From: Lethocerus indicus | Lineage: Eukaryota > Arthropoda > Insecta > Hemiptera > Belostomatidae | Assembly: GCA_019843655.1 (NCBI GenBank) | Contig: JACDQD010000001.1 | Coordinates: 49,501,794 to 49,565,793, forward strand | DNA: 64,000 nt | Direction of reading: 5' to 3' | Shown: positions 1 to 14,100 of the stretch, one piece after another | How the letters are laid out: every line of letters starts with the position of its first letter | Position numbering within the stretch: the first letter of the stretch is position 1 | The notes under the pieces: generated by a model | The model's database searches: none | What the model was told of the DNA's origin: nothing | Seen by the model: the letters and a program-made list of their open reading frames with translations, nothing else | Made by a program: the position numbers and the translations under genes

Positions 1-618
1 CTGACGAATCATTTTCTTTCGGTTCGTATTTTTCGTCGGCGGCGAGTTCCGGATGAAGGCATTTTTCGGCGCTTTCGTTCCTATCCAACGTTCGTCGGTA
101 TGTATTTTCGTATTATTCCTGTAGATGGAGTAATAGGTGGGAGAGGGTTATCGATCTTCTTCGGGAAAAAATAATTCGCATTCTCCGTTTCATTATTAAG
201 AGCGTATCGCTTTAAGGTCGGTAATAGAATAAAAAGAGGTGCATACGGATCCCCGCATACGTCGTAGTCTGTTCGTGTTTATTTTAAACGTTTTCCGCGG
301 AAGTCGGCGCACGTCCAAAACAATTCGACTTAGGAGCGGGGCCGTGGGGAGGAAGGCTTGCGTAAGTGGGGGCGGTGGGGAGCCCGGCCACATGTCGGCC
401 TTGTTGTCGGACTTCTCCGACGTTGCCACTCGCCCCTTCTCTGTATATTTTCCACTCTCCCTCCCCTTGATTTCTCCACTTTTTTATTCTCTCTACCTCT
501 ATCTCGATATCAGTCTTTCTTTATTTTTTATATATTCCTCCCTGTCTTTCACTTCTGTTTGGACATATAGTATAGACGAAAGCAAAACAGAATAGAATGA
601 ATAGAAAACCTCTCATCT
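1..618. other. CpG-rich intergenic sequence, no gene recognised
   Basis: No open frame here resembles a known protein. The open frames at about 196-595 have no recognisable domain and overlap each other on both strands, as chance frames do. Composition is CpG-rich, like the rest of the first 16 kb. Confidence 0.6.
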
Positions 619-1669
<1,051 letters not shown>

Positions 1670-4600
1670 TCCTTATCTGTTTTACCGTTTTTAGCCAACC
1701 TCTCAGAGGATGGGTAGGTGCGATGGGTGGACCGCGGGACGTAGGCGAGGGGACGCCGTTCCGACAATTGTTGGTGGTAGGGGGAGGTCGCATAGGTCGG
1801 TATAACGGTGTCGTGTTTTCTCTCCGGGTTATTGAATCGCCGGTCTGATAGTGGGGCCGCCTCGGGCGGCGTTGCCGGATCTTGGTCCCGCCCGTATCGG
1901 CAACACTGCCTCCCCGACCTCGCGTTATCGTTTTATGAGTATAACCGAAAAATCGGTGTTTGCTAATAATGGGAGTAGTCGTTATGATATTTATTTTTGC
2001 GATTGACGGTCCGCAGGTCACTGCGGAGACGCGGGGCTTTTAGGAAAAATAGGCCGTTCCGGTTGAATTCTTATCCTTAGGGGAATAATAGATGACAATG
2101 ATATAAACGCGGCAGTATTCGGTCAGCCGTATTTGTCCGTTAAATATAAACGAAACGAGAAATCGAAGCATCGGTGGGTTTAAACCGGCTTGAATCGTGC
2201 GTACCCGGAATTTTGTGTCGGAAACCCGTCTTGGGTCGACTCGATCGATGGGGAATAAAAGCGTCAGCAGGAAAATGAAGGTAATTTTAATCCTAGAATT
2301 TAACGAGATTTCATTTAGGCGGAGTTCCGTAAAATATGACACCGTTCTTATTCGATGTATAAATGTCTGAGTCGTGTATGAATGTTACAGCGATTTGATA
2401 AACGATTCGGATTAAATAATAAATAAGATAGTAGTTTCTGTCGGTTATATGATCCGAGCGCCCTCCGGCATACCTGTCCGGCTTAGAATTTCCTATCGGT
2501 ATCCGATCGGCAGTTATTTCGAATTATACGAAATATTTAATTTTTTATCTATTTATGCGGCGTGGATATTAGGCGAACTTTTAATCGTTCATATTAAAGA
2601 TTGCAGCGCCACGTTGCTATAAACAATTCAAACGCGATGAAGTCTAGTTTGTTTAGTCCCAATAGGTGAAAAGGATAAAGATTAATTTTAATTCTGAAAG
2701 AATGTAGGAATGCGAATTCAATAACTATTACTCGTAAGTAAACTAAAGCTCATTCCTCTTGTTAAACTAAGCTTCTGTAAAATACAAATTACGCATTAAT
2801 CCTCCAAATTATGAAAGATAAATGTATGGAATTATTATAATATTATCTGCTTTGAAGCGAAGATAAAATGAAAATATTGTATACCTTATAGATTTCCGCG
2901 TGATCACTGAAAGGAAACTAAAAGTGTTTATCTTGTAAACCTCCAGAGGTGAATGTAGAAAATATATAAAGATGAAGCTAATCTTTAGAAAATTTAGAAA
3001 GAAAAATCTTAACCGATAAGCGATTATATAAGCTGTTTATCCGGAATTACTTCTGCTACACGTATGGAAATAGACGGTAAAAAATATATTCGAGTACTCC
3101 CTAAAATTTATCCCACTACGATACATTTATCAAATGCGATCAACCGGGACCTTCACGAAATTTAATTTATATTTTTTTTATAATTAATAGTATTAGAAAA
3201 TTAACCACCATTTTTAATAAAATGGCTCCCGTGATTATCGGGAGGCTAGTGAACATTTTGCATAGCTCTGTCGGTACCATTTATTCGGGGGGCCTCGGCG
3301 ATACATCCACGGTACGCCGGTCTACTTCGACCGTTTCGCTCGATCCCCCCCCCTCATAATTATCCGCTATAATTCATAAGAATTCTTCACTGGTCAGAGA
3401 TAGCATATTCAATCTCGAACGAAATTATTAATAATCTATATTAGTCAGCGATCATTCTTGTGTAATAAATGTAACATGTTATTTAATTACCGGATTTACA
3501 TATCTTATTATTTACCGGAAGCCCGTTAGTCCATTTCTTCGGTCTTTTCAGCCTGGTCATTTCGACCTACTAAATCCTACTAAACCTACTAATTTCGACC
3601 TACTAAAAGTTTTATTTAGTACGAGGGAAATAAACGACTCATATTTTTGCTTTACGTCCACAGGAAGGATTAGTCGGGTGGGTTTAGTCGATCACGGCGG
3701 GCGCGAAGGCGAAAAAATGCCGTCGCATCGATTGAGTAGTTATTTGTTATATTATAGGGACCCACTATGTATAGTGGGCCAAAACTGTGGGCGGATTGTT
3801 GTTGGGGTCGGAGCGATCGAGGGTCGAAACCTGGTATGTGTTAGTGCGGGCGCGATCGATAACTGGGCAACACTCTTGTGACACAATTCTGTGAACCTTA
3901 CCGCTCTCCCACTCCCACTCTCCCCTCGACCCGACTCCCAAATTTACCTTATGTATACTCCAGTTTCCTACCCTTAAACCTTAGCTGCATGATTTATTGT
4001 TTACATTAGAGAAAACCATATTATATAGCTTTAATAGTGTGTTATCGCGGAAAAAATATTTAAAAATAGGAAGAAACGTTTGGCGATATATGTGGCACGT
4101 CGCAAATTACAGGGTTTAAACGGTGTGTGTGTAAGCTAAGGGCGCTTTAGAATTTATAATCTATTTAATATTATGTATTACAATATTACATTGCTTTGTA
4201 TTAGTACTTTATGAAACTCTAAGAAACAATTTCTAGTTTAAAATACCACTATGCCATTCGACCGACCCATCGAACGACGCTAACGTTATTCTACATGACG
4301 ATGTCACAATTGAAGGTAAATCTTACTGTGGTAGGAGGGATTGGACGCATATTAGGACAAATCTGGAACATGAAAAAGTTCAGTAAGCTCCCGGCAGATG
4401 GCATCCGAAGTCAGGAAATTCTGTGACAAATGTGGAACACTATGCACTGTCTGGGTCTGTTATCTTTCGTTGTCTGTAGCTACTATACGAGAATAAAATA
4501 ATCATCGGGAGTCATCTGGCTTCGGTAAGGGATCGATGTATCGAGACGAATAAAATATCTTCGCCTCGGACGGATATTTAATATTTTAGGCGCCTCGATT

Positions 4601-5168
4601 TATTTTCTGCTGCCGGGTACAGTGGTTCTAAAGAACGTTGTTCTTTGGCCGGAGACCCTATTGCGGGAAGGGTTTCTTCCCGCTATCTTCGGATTGAGCT
4701 CTTCCCTCTGTCGGGTTTCTCCCGCCTCTGCCTGATAGAAAGGGAACTAACGAAAATTTGTTAATAAACGGCAAGAGTTGGCTCGATGAAGATGACTAAA
4801 CGAATTTAGTCGGGAACTTAAATAACCGGGCACCGGGCAGTATTCACAATCGAACTTTCACTGTCAACGACCGGAACAGGAGAATAAATTCGAATTAAAA
4901 TAAACCAGCCTAACTCTTTTCTCTGTAAACCTTTTCATTAAATTATTCAGATTATAACGCGCTAATTTCGTTATTAATTGCTTATTTTCGTAATAGATAA
5001 TAACGAGATTTTAATAATCCGAAGAAATAAATAAGTCCTCTAATAATACATTTTATGCGTGTTAGATAAATAAAAAAATGTTAATCTACATATCGATAAC
5101 TCGCTACTCCCTGCGATCGGTTATTAAATCCGTAATATATCCTTTATGAACCGACGACAAGAAAGAAG
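1670..5168. other. Intergenic sequence, no gene recognised
   Basis: AT-rich DNA with CpG-rich patches (1,690-2,050; 3,230-3,360; 3,660-3,860; 4,500-4,740). No frame longer than about 100 codons and none with a domain I recognise. A short palindrome, CCCACTATGTATAGTGGG, lies near 3,760. The stretch 4,420-4,870 has AATAAA-like and inverted TG/CA features that loosely suggest an LTR, but no paired copy is present. Confidence 0.5.
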
Positions 5169-5181
5169 CCGAGATAAAGTA
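5169..5181. repeat. Target-site duplication, 3' side of jockey copy
   Basis: CCGAGATAAAGTA occurs here and again at 5883-5895, exactly bracketing the LINE fragment. It is directly followed by a T run, the complement of the element's A tail. Confidence 0.85.
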
Positions 5182-5882
5182 TTTTTTTCTCTCTTTTATT
5201 GTTGCAACTGTAAAATGATACAATAAGCAACATTGATACAAGCACTAACTACAATAGACAACAATTTGAGGAGAATCCCACTGGTTTCCCCCCCCTTTTT
5301 TACTTTTTTTAACCAACTTTAAAAAAAAATTTTTTTATTTATTTTATTATTTATTTTATTTTATTTATTTAAATATTTAGGTCGCGTAGCCACTTCCTTT
5401 TCAGGCGTCTGTAAGGAACGATTGGGATGTCGGGAGATAGTAGGGTTTGGACTAGTGGATTAGGGTGATGATTGAGTCGTGAGTGGAAATTGTTGTATTG
5501 TTGTATGGCAAGGTCTCGGACAAATGGGACTTTAATACCTGTATGTAGGGTAAGGTTAGAGACATAGCAGGGTGCGTTGGTTATTGTCCTGAATATTTTT
5601 AACTGTAAGGTTTGGGTTTTGTGGATATTTGTCGGTTTGGCCGAACCCCACAGTTCGAGTCCGTATGTCCAGATTGGTTTAAGTATAGTGTTGTACAATA
5701 ATAATTTGCTGTTTAAGCTTAATTTTGATCTATTGTCTAGTAATCAAAGTAGTAACTTGTATTGTCTGTTAACTTCCAGTCTTTTTGGCTTTATGTGTGG
5801 ATTCCATGTCAGTCCTTTGTCTATAGAGGCCAGGTATTTTACATTATCCGCCCTGGGTAGGGGTGTTTCGAATAGGGATATT
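5182..5882 (-). mobile_element. 5'-truncated jockey-clade LINE
   Basis: The minus strand encodes the end of a jockey-type reverse transcriptase ORF. Seen in order: VKYLASIDKGLTW, then LLLYNTILKPIWTYGLELWG, then YVSNLTLHTGIKVPFVRD, ending at the stop near 5369. These match the conserved tail that follows the RT domain in jockey elements. The 3' UTR runs down to a short A tail at 5182. A 13 bp duplication flanks the copy, the signature of target-primed reverse transcription. The ORF carries an in-frame TGA near 5743, where Arg is expected. With only the last about 170 codons present, this is a dead copy of fairly recent origin. Confidence 0.9.
5369..5882 (-). pseudogene. Jockey reverse transcriptase, C-terminal fragment
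   Basis: About 170 codons of the region C-terminal to the RT catalytic core; the catalytic YADD block is not included. The open part runs 5698 to 5369; upstream codons stay in the same frame but are broken once by TGA. It cannot encode an active enzyme. Confidence 0.88.
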
Positions 5883-5895
5883 CCGAGATAAAGTA
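5883..5895. repeat. Target-site duplication, 5' side of jockey copy
   Basis: Second copy of CCGAGATAAAGTA, identical over 13 bases to 5169-5181. Confidence 0.85.
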
Positions 5896-8800
5896 ACGAA
5901 CTACTTTCTTGCTATTAGTTCGGAAGGAAAGCAACTATTAGCTGGGCAGTATTGAGAGGGAAACTTTCACCCGTGCCAACTGGAAGAGAGTACGAACTAA
6001 AAAATTAAATGTTCCCTCCAGTCGAGGTATTATATCTAGTCCGAGCAAATTAGGAAGCTCGAGTGGAGGGGAAACAAGGACTAATACCCTGAGGATTAGG
6101 ATAGAGGATTGCCGATTTGCTTAGAGTTTGGGTTATGCCGTGCCAGTTCCCTCCGGAAATAAGCCACAAGTGCCCGGAATCCGTTTGAGGTCGCCCTCTT
6201 TATTTTTAGAATTTATCGTCCCCGGGACGACCTTTCTCATGATTATGTACGAATTGCTGCACGTTCGTCAATGTGGGCGCGCTGAGCGTAGGCCGTGTAA
6301 TATTTTTTTAATACACGAATTTCCTATTTTGTACATAAATTTATAATTATTTAATGCTCGCGTTGCGTAAAATCATTGATCGTTATAGGACACTGGGTGA
6401 GGTGTCATGTTCCCTAACAATACCTAGAATCGACGTTGACATTATTCGAATTTTATTCCAAAACATAATGTGTTTTGATATTTTGTCACTTGTTTTATTT
6501 TGTTAGCGGTCGTGTTCGTGAAGTAGGTGGACATTGTATTTTGTTATTCCGGACTTAACTTTGTTGAAGTTAAGTACGACCGCGGGGATTTGATAGTGTT
6601 TAATAGATTTTGGAAACTTGAGTGAGCCCTACAGAATAGTTGCCCAGAGTTTAATAGAAGAACTGTCACGGTTCCCTTATTGCCCGTTACCAATTAGGAC
6701 CGTTAAAATTAGGAACATTTTCCGGAATGTCGTAACTCTCGTTTTAACTCGCTTATTTAACTTATCTTAGACCAGTTTGGGGATAAGGGATTATGATAAC
6801 GACAGACTATGCTCGTCGGTGGTCGAAAAATAAAACGAATATAATATAGTACAAAACGGAAAGAAATCTCGTATCTCGTACACAAACGCAGTATCAACTG
6901 ACCCCATGAGCCGGTGACGACTGCGAAAAGCCGAAACCTAGATTAAACTAAATCAAGAGTGGAGACATTTGACGCAACGTGGACATATTAATTGTGGAGT
7001 TGCCGCATTCTGGAATAAATTTTTATTTTCTGTCGAAGGTAGTAACAATATATGTTACGTCGAAAAATATTTGCTTTTTTGTGTTAAATTTAATACTTAA
7101 TTAGTCCGTGTAAGGTGCAAATTGAAATGATGTATGGAAAAAATTGAGTTTTTATGTTTGTTACAGAACGGTTTTTTTTTTTCAGTTCTTCATTTCAGTT
7201 GCGACCAACAATGCAAGTTTAATGTGTAAAGGAGGTCTAGTTATAGATTTAATAATCGATTACAGTGAGTTACCGATATGTAGATTAAGATTTGTTATTT
7301 TTCATTTAATGTATAGAACGTATTACGAGAGGACGTCTATATTTCTTCAGACTTTTTTCGAATTTTTTTATCTATCGTGCAAATACGATTTTTAAAATGG
7401 AATTTAATAATTTAAAGAAAGAGAATTTCATTTTGTCGAGAAAACAGTATAAAATATAAGATATTGTTGGGCGTTTATTTTATTTTTAATTAAATTGGTT
7501 CGTGTGAAGTGAGAGTATTATTACTTATAATGCAAATTTCTTCTTGATCGTGGGGTTCATGTTGTCGATTATATTTGTTTCCGTCCCGCCACGTGGGGCA
7601 GTTGGCGGCTACCGACAAAGCAGGATCGCCGGGAAAAAACCCTTCCGGAATGTGGGGACAGCTAAAATATTAAATATTTGCCCCCGAGGTACGGTGCAAA
7701 TAGACCGATCCTGTACCCGAGTAAGTAACGGGAAGATAACTTCCAACGGTTAATTCAGTGCTCCCGTAATATTACAGGTTCCAAGAGCATTAGAGCTTTG
7801 CAAAATTACATTTGAAAGTACTGCACCTTAAATATATATTGAGTGTTTTTGAAACGACATTGGAAACAAAGCAAGTGTCGAATACGAAAAATACGCGATA
7901 ACGGTACTAATAAAATTAAACTTATTAATAGTAACGATTCCGCTTTTTCGAGATGATGCTGGTTATTGTTCGCTTAGATCCATAAAGAATAAGATAGGCA
8001 GCCGGAAGTCAATACGTTATCTTTAATGACGAACGATTGATAGAGGATGTGGAGCTATGTAATACTTCATCGGAAATCGAAACTGAAGTAGCCATTATTG
8101 TCTGTCCACGAGTCATATCACCTTGCGCCTTATCGTTCCATGAAATTTATAAGCATCAGATATAAGCATATAAATTTAGAGCTGAGCGCATCGACCATTC
8201 ACATTTTTCATTGGTTCGTGTAGTTTCTACATTTTTGTTGTCAAATTGACACTTATTTCATTTTAAAAGGATTCTGGCGTCTATGAGGTATACCTCATAT
8301 ACGTTTATTTCTGCTCGTCGCTAACGAATGAAAATATCATTCTGCCCGAATGTATCCCACGGTGACCAGGAAAGAACTTATAGTTCACGTTATAGTAAAT
8401 TTTAAAGAACCAGTCCGCCATGCTGTATAAAAGCGAAACTTGCAGTAGTTCCGAACTTAAACAAAAAAAATGTTCGAATAGATTTTTGAAATAATAATTA
8501 TAGTAGATTAATTCTTCGGCTCGAATAAGCCCCAGGCGAAAAAAAATTACAGTAATAATAATAATGTCACAATTTACAACTTTTATAAAAGGTAGTCGAG
8601 ATGCGAGCATAAGAAGAGAAATTCTATGGAATCTTCCGCGTAAAATATTTTTTTGTTTAATTTATACGGACAATGTATTTATAACATGTACGACCAGTGT
8701 GGTTAAATTAATAATAATTTTATTATTCAATTTTATTTAATGAACAACCCTAATTACGAACATGTTTTTCGAGGATGCAAAGGCCTCAGTCAAGCATTGC

Positions 8801-8933
8801 GTTTTCCTTTTTTGGTAAAGATTTTCCATGAAATGTAAACGCGAGAATTTACATAACTCGGTAACAGTTCTTAGAATTAAAAAATTGCTTACTTAGAGAG
8901 GTTCCGCTCTGAAGTATAAGTTTGTGTAGGTCC
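5896..8933. other. Intergenic sequence, no gene recognised
   Basis: AT-rich with scattered CpG. Open frames of 60-101 codons (such as 7144-7395, 7544-7753, 8305-8610 minus) are low-complexity or hydrophobic and show no known motif. Nothing else could be supported. Confidence 0.5.
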
Positions 8934-9127
8934 TAGGTTCCCAAACTTTTTTTTCCCATAGCCCACTTTAAAAATTTTGCTGGTTCCGGTGGACCCCCTG
9001 CAGCTACATTCCTACCATATTCCCAAAACTCGACAAAAAATGTGAAGATTAGATTTAACTATGGAAGTTTGCGTTGCGGCTGAGTTCCAAACTCGAATTA
9101 ACAGTTTTCGAAAAAAAAGAAGTGAGA

Positions 9128-9262
9128 ATTGATTGGTTAATTAATTGATTGTGTTGTGAGTGAATGTCAAAAAAGTAAAGTTGGCCAATCAAAAAAGTGA
9201 TTCCATCCAACTTTACTTTTTTTGATATCTACTCACAGCACAAGAAAACAATCAATTCTCAC
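9128..9262. repeat. Fold-back inverted repeat inside the hAT relic
   Basis: Imperfect arms GAGAATTGATTG...GTCAAAAAAGTAAAGTTGG and CCAACTTTACTTTTTTTGA...CAATCAATTCTC face each other around a roughly 20 bp loop. It could be a small insertion within the transposon. Confidence 0.7.
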
Positions 9263-9369
9263 TTATTTTATTTAGAAAACTCCCCATTCGGAGTGGTTAA
9301 AATAAAAATAGTATATTTTCTTGTGTTGTATTTATACAAATATGTAATTATTACACTATTAATTATTAT

Positions 9370-9420
9370 TGTTATCATATTACATTGTAAGGTTTACATG
9401 ACATTGTAATATGATAACAG
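9370..9420. repeat. Short palindrome
   Basis: GTTATCATATTACA and its inverse TGTAATATGATAAC are separated by about 20 bases. Confidence 0.7.
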
Positions 9421-9519
9421 TCGTAACATAATTAATATTAAACATCAATAACGTAACTTCTAAAACTACAATGACAATCACAAAATAGTCATAATTTTAA
9501 TGGGAGGGATGTACTTGAT

Positions 9520-9960
9520 GGATTGACAGCAAATTATCAATATTCAGTCAGTTTTGTTAGAAATAAGCGCAAATATCCCCGTTCTGTGATATTCAATCTG
9601 CTCCTTTTTTTGTTAAATGGTTTGTAACGACACTAAAACTTTTTTAGACAAGAGATGACGAGGGAAACGCTATCAAAAGCTTTCTCGCAATTCCCCACAG
9701 TCCAGGATATTTTTCGGGTATTTCTGTCTGCAGCCAAAATGTTTGATACCCTGTCAAATACGCGATGTCTGCTGTGAAATTGTGAAATGAGGTGCAAATA
9801 AACGCGTATTCAGTGCATTGCTTTTTATTTTGTTAACTGCATTAATCACAAATTGAAGCGATTGGTACAATCTATCACTCAAATTGTTCGCTACTAGATG
9901 TTGTCGGTGGATGACACAGTGAATTGCAGTAATCAAGCCAACATTTCAGTTCTTCACTAT
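9520..9960 (-). pseudogene. hAT transposase fragment (Buster/ZBED type)
   Basis: The longest open piece (9936-9754) contains HCVIHRQHLVANNLSDRL and VNKIKSNALNTRLF, characteristic of the central catalytic region of Buster-type hAT transposases, which also gave rise to vertebrate ZBED/SCAND3-like genes. Below 9754 the C-terminal dimerisation segment is recognisable only by switching frames, with stops. The rest of the protein is missing. Confidence 0.82.
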
Positions 9961-10099
9961 CGAAACCAGATAAAGTTTCGTGGACTCCCGGTTACGAATT
10001 GTGAAACCCAATTTTTTTTGTCGCGCCAACGTAGACCCCCGTCGAGTCTCCTGTGGACCCCTGGGGATCCACCTGAACCACTTTGGGAATCAATGGTCT

Positions 10100-10470
10100 A
10101 GACGTTTTTCAGGACCGTAGTGTTCGCTTAAAATGTCGTCTCCCGAAATTTTGTTCTTGGGTAGTATTTCCGATGTAGAAAAGACCGTCCGTCCTTTCTA
10201 AAGGGAATGACCTGTACCGAAGCGGGGACTGTACACTTAAGCACATCCAGTCCAATGTTTACGTCGGAACGCATTCTAAAGGTTTTAACCTTCCTCCGCG
10301 AGCGTTCTCCGGTAGAGGAAAAATTGCCCACTTCAAACCGACCCTGGTACTCCTTTGCAGTTTATTTCGATTTTTTTAATTTATTCTATAGATTATTATA
10401 AGAAAGGTTGTGGGACTAGTAGTGATGTCTTTTTATTGTACAATTATCCTGTAGTAAACTTTCTCGTTCA
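10100..10470. other. Intergenic sequence, nothing recognised
   Basis: No domain-bearing frame or repeat was seen between the hAT relic and the next LINE relic. Confidence 0.4.
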
Positions 10471-10474
10471 ACAA

Positions 10475-11170
10475 TTTCTTGGCGGCGAACCACTGCAAAT
10501 TAAGAGCGGAATGTCAAACTAACTATATCCGCGGCGTCATCGCATTGTAGACACCACACCATCGCCTCTGCTCTTGAGAGCAGAAATGTTTCTGCCATAT
10601 TTCTCGATGATGCGGAAGCTTTTGACAGGATGTGCCATCGAGAGCTGGTGACACTCGAGAGAATCCTTCCTCCCCCTACCTACTACAAATCCTTAATTCC
10701 TACTTGAGGAAAAGGTACTTTTGAGTCTCTCGAGGCCTATTCCTTTCCGATTCCTTTTCTCTGCCTTATCGAGCATCGCATTCCCTACAATCACACCTCT
10801 CCCTCGTAGAAAGCCGGTCCAGGAAATGGAGGAGTAAATTCAATTTCCAAAAGTACTCCCTGTTGAAAATCAAGTGCGGTACTTGGGACTGCTGCTGGGA
10901 CAGATGATTGACACGGAACCCACATACAAGACTCGAATGTACAGAAACGAAACTACGTTACAAATTTCTACTGAAACTTCCCCATAATTTTTCACAACTA
11001 TCAGCAAAGAACAAATTATTAGTTCAGAACTGTATTTTAAAGCCTAAGGAATTGAGCTTAAGGCATTGATCCGTGGAGGTCTACCAAACCGTCTAACTCC
11101 TACAAAATTCAATCATTACACTCCTTCGTAAAATATACAGCTGGTCCTAATGGCCATCCCCAATCCCCAC
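10475..11170 (+). pseudogene. Degenerate jockey-clade reverse transcriptase relic
   Basis: The plus strand shows RHRIVDT followed, after a frameshift, by SAIFLDDAEAFDRMCHREL at about 10591-10650, the RT block with the first catalytic Asp. Then come YYKSLIPT and, near 10870, a KYLGLLLGQ-like stretch. Around 11020-11100 follow traces of the ILKP and NPSN-like tail. Many stops and frame changes make it far older than the copy at 5.2 kb. Ends are approximate and no target duplication was found. Confidence 0.7.
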
Positions 11171-11179
11171 CAATTAGAA

Positions 11180-14100
11180 CGCCCGACCGTTTCCGTTTCT
11201 GTTCGGTCGAATTCGGCTTCTCTCCCGATATGAGCGGGCGCATGCTCACTAACTTGTTAAAGGTGGTGTGGGGGGGGGCATCGACCGAAAACACCTACGA
11301 CCTTTTTTTTGTTTTAGTCGGTCTACCGAGGAATGAGCCTCGCGAATCGAAAAAATCGCAATGCGCTTTTTAAACTCGCGCTGTATTCGAACCCATTTTT
11401 TATAAATATCAGTCGTAATTGAACTCATCGAATTTACCACATTATTATCCCAGCCTGAAGGTTAATTGGAAAAGGAAAAATGGAAACAGTAAGTGCCAAC
11501 TGTGGAGACTGGGAGGGCTGTGAATGCAGTTTGGCTTTGAACCTCATCTTTCGGGCAGTGCCACTATCCTGTCTCCGTTGTAAACAATCCGATTTTTCCG
11601 CTTTACCACGATTAACCGATAGTTTTGTGGATTATTCTTCGGAAACCTATACCGCGAAGTTGTTGCATTTATGCTTACTTCGACCCGGGTCCTGTCGATC
11701 ACCGGCAATTGCGAATATTCTATTCGTTTCTTAAGGTTCGGTTGGTAATAATACGGACGGCTTTGGTGAATCGCTAGAATCCTTAGAATAAGCTATATTA
11801 AATTTAGCTTAATGCTCTTAGTTTGCGTCGGCTCGTTAATACCTTTAAAAAATTGAGGATCGGGTATTTGCGCTTCGGTGGCAAATAAATGTGAATGGTA
11901 ATGGAAATGTTTCCTGCCAACCCAATAAATTGCTCCTTATCTCAGACTTATTCCCATTATTTACGGTAATTTTAGTTTAATGAGGATATTAAGGAGTTAG
12001 TATTCGAGTGTATGACGTCGCAGGCATTTTTGAGGGGCACCTTTGCATATGCAACAAGTAAATAGATCTCTACATAAATCTATCCGCTGCCCTTTATCGG
12101 GAATTTTGGTACGGCATCCTGGTCGCAAGTTCTGTCAGGATAACCTGACGCCCTCCTAATATTACATTAATCACCGCATCTCTCGGATATTATCATCGGA
12201 AAACTGAACTGTAAAGATATCTATTTTTAGTTAGATTCGCAATGTTTAGAAAAGACGGGATATTCCACTCGCTCGGTGTATCGACGCCCATTTCTAGATC
12301 CATAAATCAATATTTAGTTTAATATGCCATTATAATTATATATTTTCTCTTCTCAATGAAACCTAAGTTTAATTTATATCTTAACCCAAACACTCGTGGT
12401 AGGGGTATTTCCGATAGTTTTTCTTTTTCATTGAGACGCAAGATTTAGCGAAATTAAATATAAAAACCTTAATACACTAGTGTGAACCATGTGTTTACAC
12501 TATGAGTGTGCAATTCTTTTTACACTCCATAAATAATTGCACCGATCGTATCCGTTTTAAGGACTGACTAGAAAAACTGTCGCTCGTTCCGATTACTAAC
12601 CTTCCGTTCTCAATTTATTAGTCTTCGATAGTGAATGCAATCGTGTTAACTATTGCGTTGTTGTTATCGGTTACGGATCGGTACTAAATTTGGCCCGCGG
12701 AGGCTCTCTAAAATATGTCCTTTATGACGCTTTTTTTTACTCTCGTTTCCCCGTTTGATATATACAATACAGAGAACCGAAAGCCATTATTACAGTTAAA
12801 ATGGGGTGAATGCCGTCGGGGTCGGTATTCAAAACATAACTCAGGGTGTGTGTAACTCAACTCGGTAAGTGACTGAATGCAGGTGCAGGTTCATTGGATG
12901 GCGGCGCCCATGACGGATCTAGATTGGACGAAGAGCTCGGAAAGAATGCCGACCGGTTTAAAACCATATGTTCCCGTTAAATAATAAATCTCCTCCCTCA
13001 ACTTACTTAATAGGATAGATCGTAAATGGGAATTACATCTGTATGTATTTTGTATTTTTTACAATCGTGGTTACGGTTACATGTGTAATAATGTAGAGTA
13101 CGATCATTTGTGAAACAGGTTTCAAAATTAACGGTTCGAGTTTACCAATTTAATTTAAAACGTGTAAGAGGTCCGTTTCAATGCCACAGGAAAAAGGTAC
13201 CAATTTAAGATCGGAGTAAATTAGGCGTTTGCACCAGTCCGGTTTCGGTTTCTCGCCATGGGAAGAGTAGCATTCCGTTCCACTGCAGTCTTATCCTACA
13301 CACGATGTAAGCGTCAAATAACGATCCTGTAGCGACTCGATATTTAGGGGACACTCTTGCCGAAACAATTCTTTGGTTTGAAAGATTTGCTGCGGACCCA
13401 GTAATCGTAGGCCAATTTGACAACTGGAAGAAACAATAGACTCTTACAAGACGTCCGATACGTTAATAGAAACAGAGCGATAGAGATAAGGGACAATGGG
13501 CTCCGATTAGATTTTGCTCAGTTTCATCCCAACCGTCGAAATGTACGGTCGATCCTCGTTTCCTTACTATTTCCCCTACTACTACTACTATTACGAACTG
13601 TAAGTAGCCTGTATTAATGACAGTTAATTGGGAATTAGGTATTTTAAGTCTCCTCTAAGGGGGGTTCTTTCGCTTTTTCTTCGCTTGAGCGCTCTAATTC
13701 CTACTCTTTCGATTCCCATTTATTTTTAGTTCCTAGGAGGATTACCGAACCGTTTTCGGAGTTGTCCCCTGTCACTCCAGATGTGATCACGCTCTGTGAT
13801 CTTGACGGTGTTTTTCAACCTTTTACCTTGCACTCGAGCCTACATTTCAACATCCTCGGGACACTTCCATCGTGATCGGATGATTTTTACTTTATACAAT
13901 TTTACGTTTTTATGATTTACTCGTTAACACTAACGCGATCATTTGTATTAAGAAGAGTATTAATTAAAATTCTTAGTTATTCATTTTTCGGCTTAATTTT
14001 AATGATGTATCCGTGCTAAGCGTTTTTTGCAATACTTTTAGCGAGGGCGAATTTATAATCGATTTAAAAGGGTTTTATATACTTGTATATATGATTATTG

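Larger units (their letters stand above)
8934..10096 (-). mobile_element. Decayed hAT (Buster/ZBED-like) DNA transposon
   Basis: The ends are inverted: the left reads GGTTCCCAAAC and the right, on the opposite strand, TGATTCCCAAAG; both are followed by GGTGGACCCC-like blocks. This fits hAT termini of the CAGTGGTTCCCAAA type. Between them, the minus strand encodes pieces of a hAT transposase with the HCVIHRQHL and NKIKSNALNTRLF motifs, then a dimerisation-region relic (FPSS-L, NHLTKK, RSRLNITERG) spread over several frames. An 8 bp target duplication could not be recognised, so the exact ends are approximate. Confidence 0.8.

Noticed and set aside
4420..4870. Possible solo LTR
   Set aside because: AATAAA and TG-like start present, but no matching flanks or paired copy could be found by eye.
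8934..10100. 8 bp target duplication for the hAT relic
   Set aside because: Flanking GTCCTAG and GTCTAG are similar but not a convincing match.
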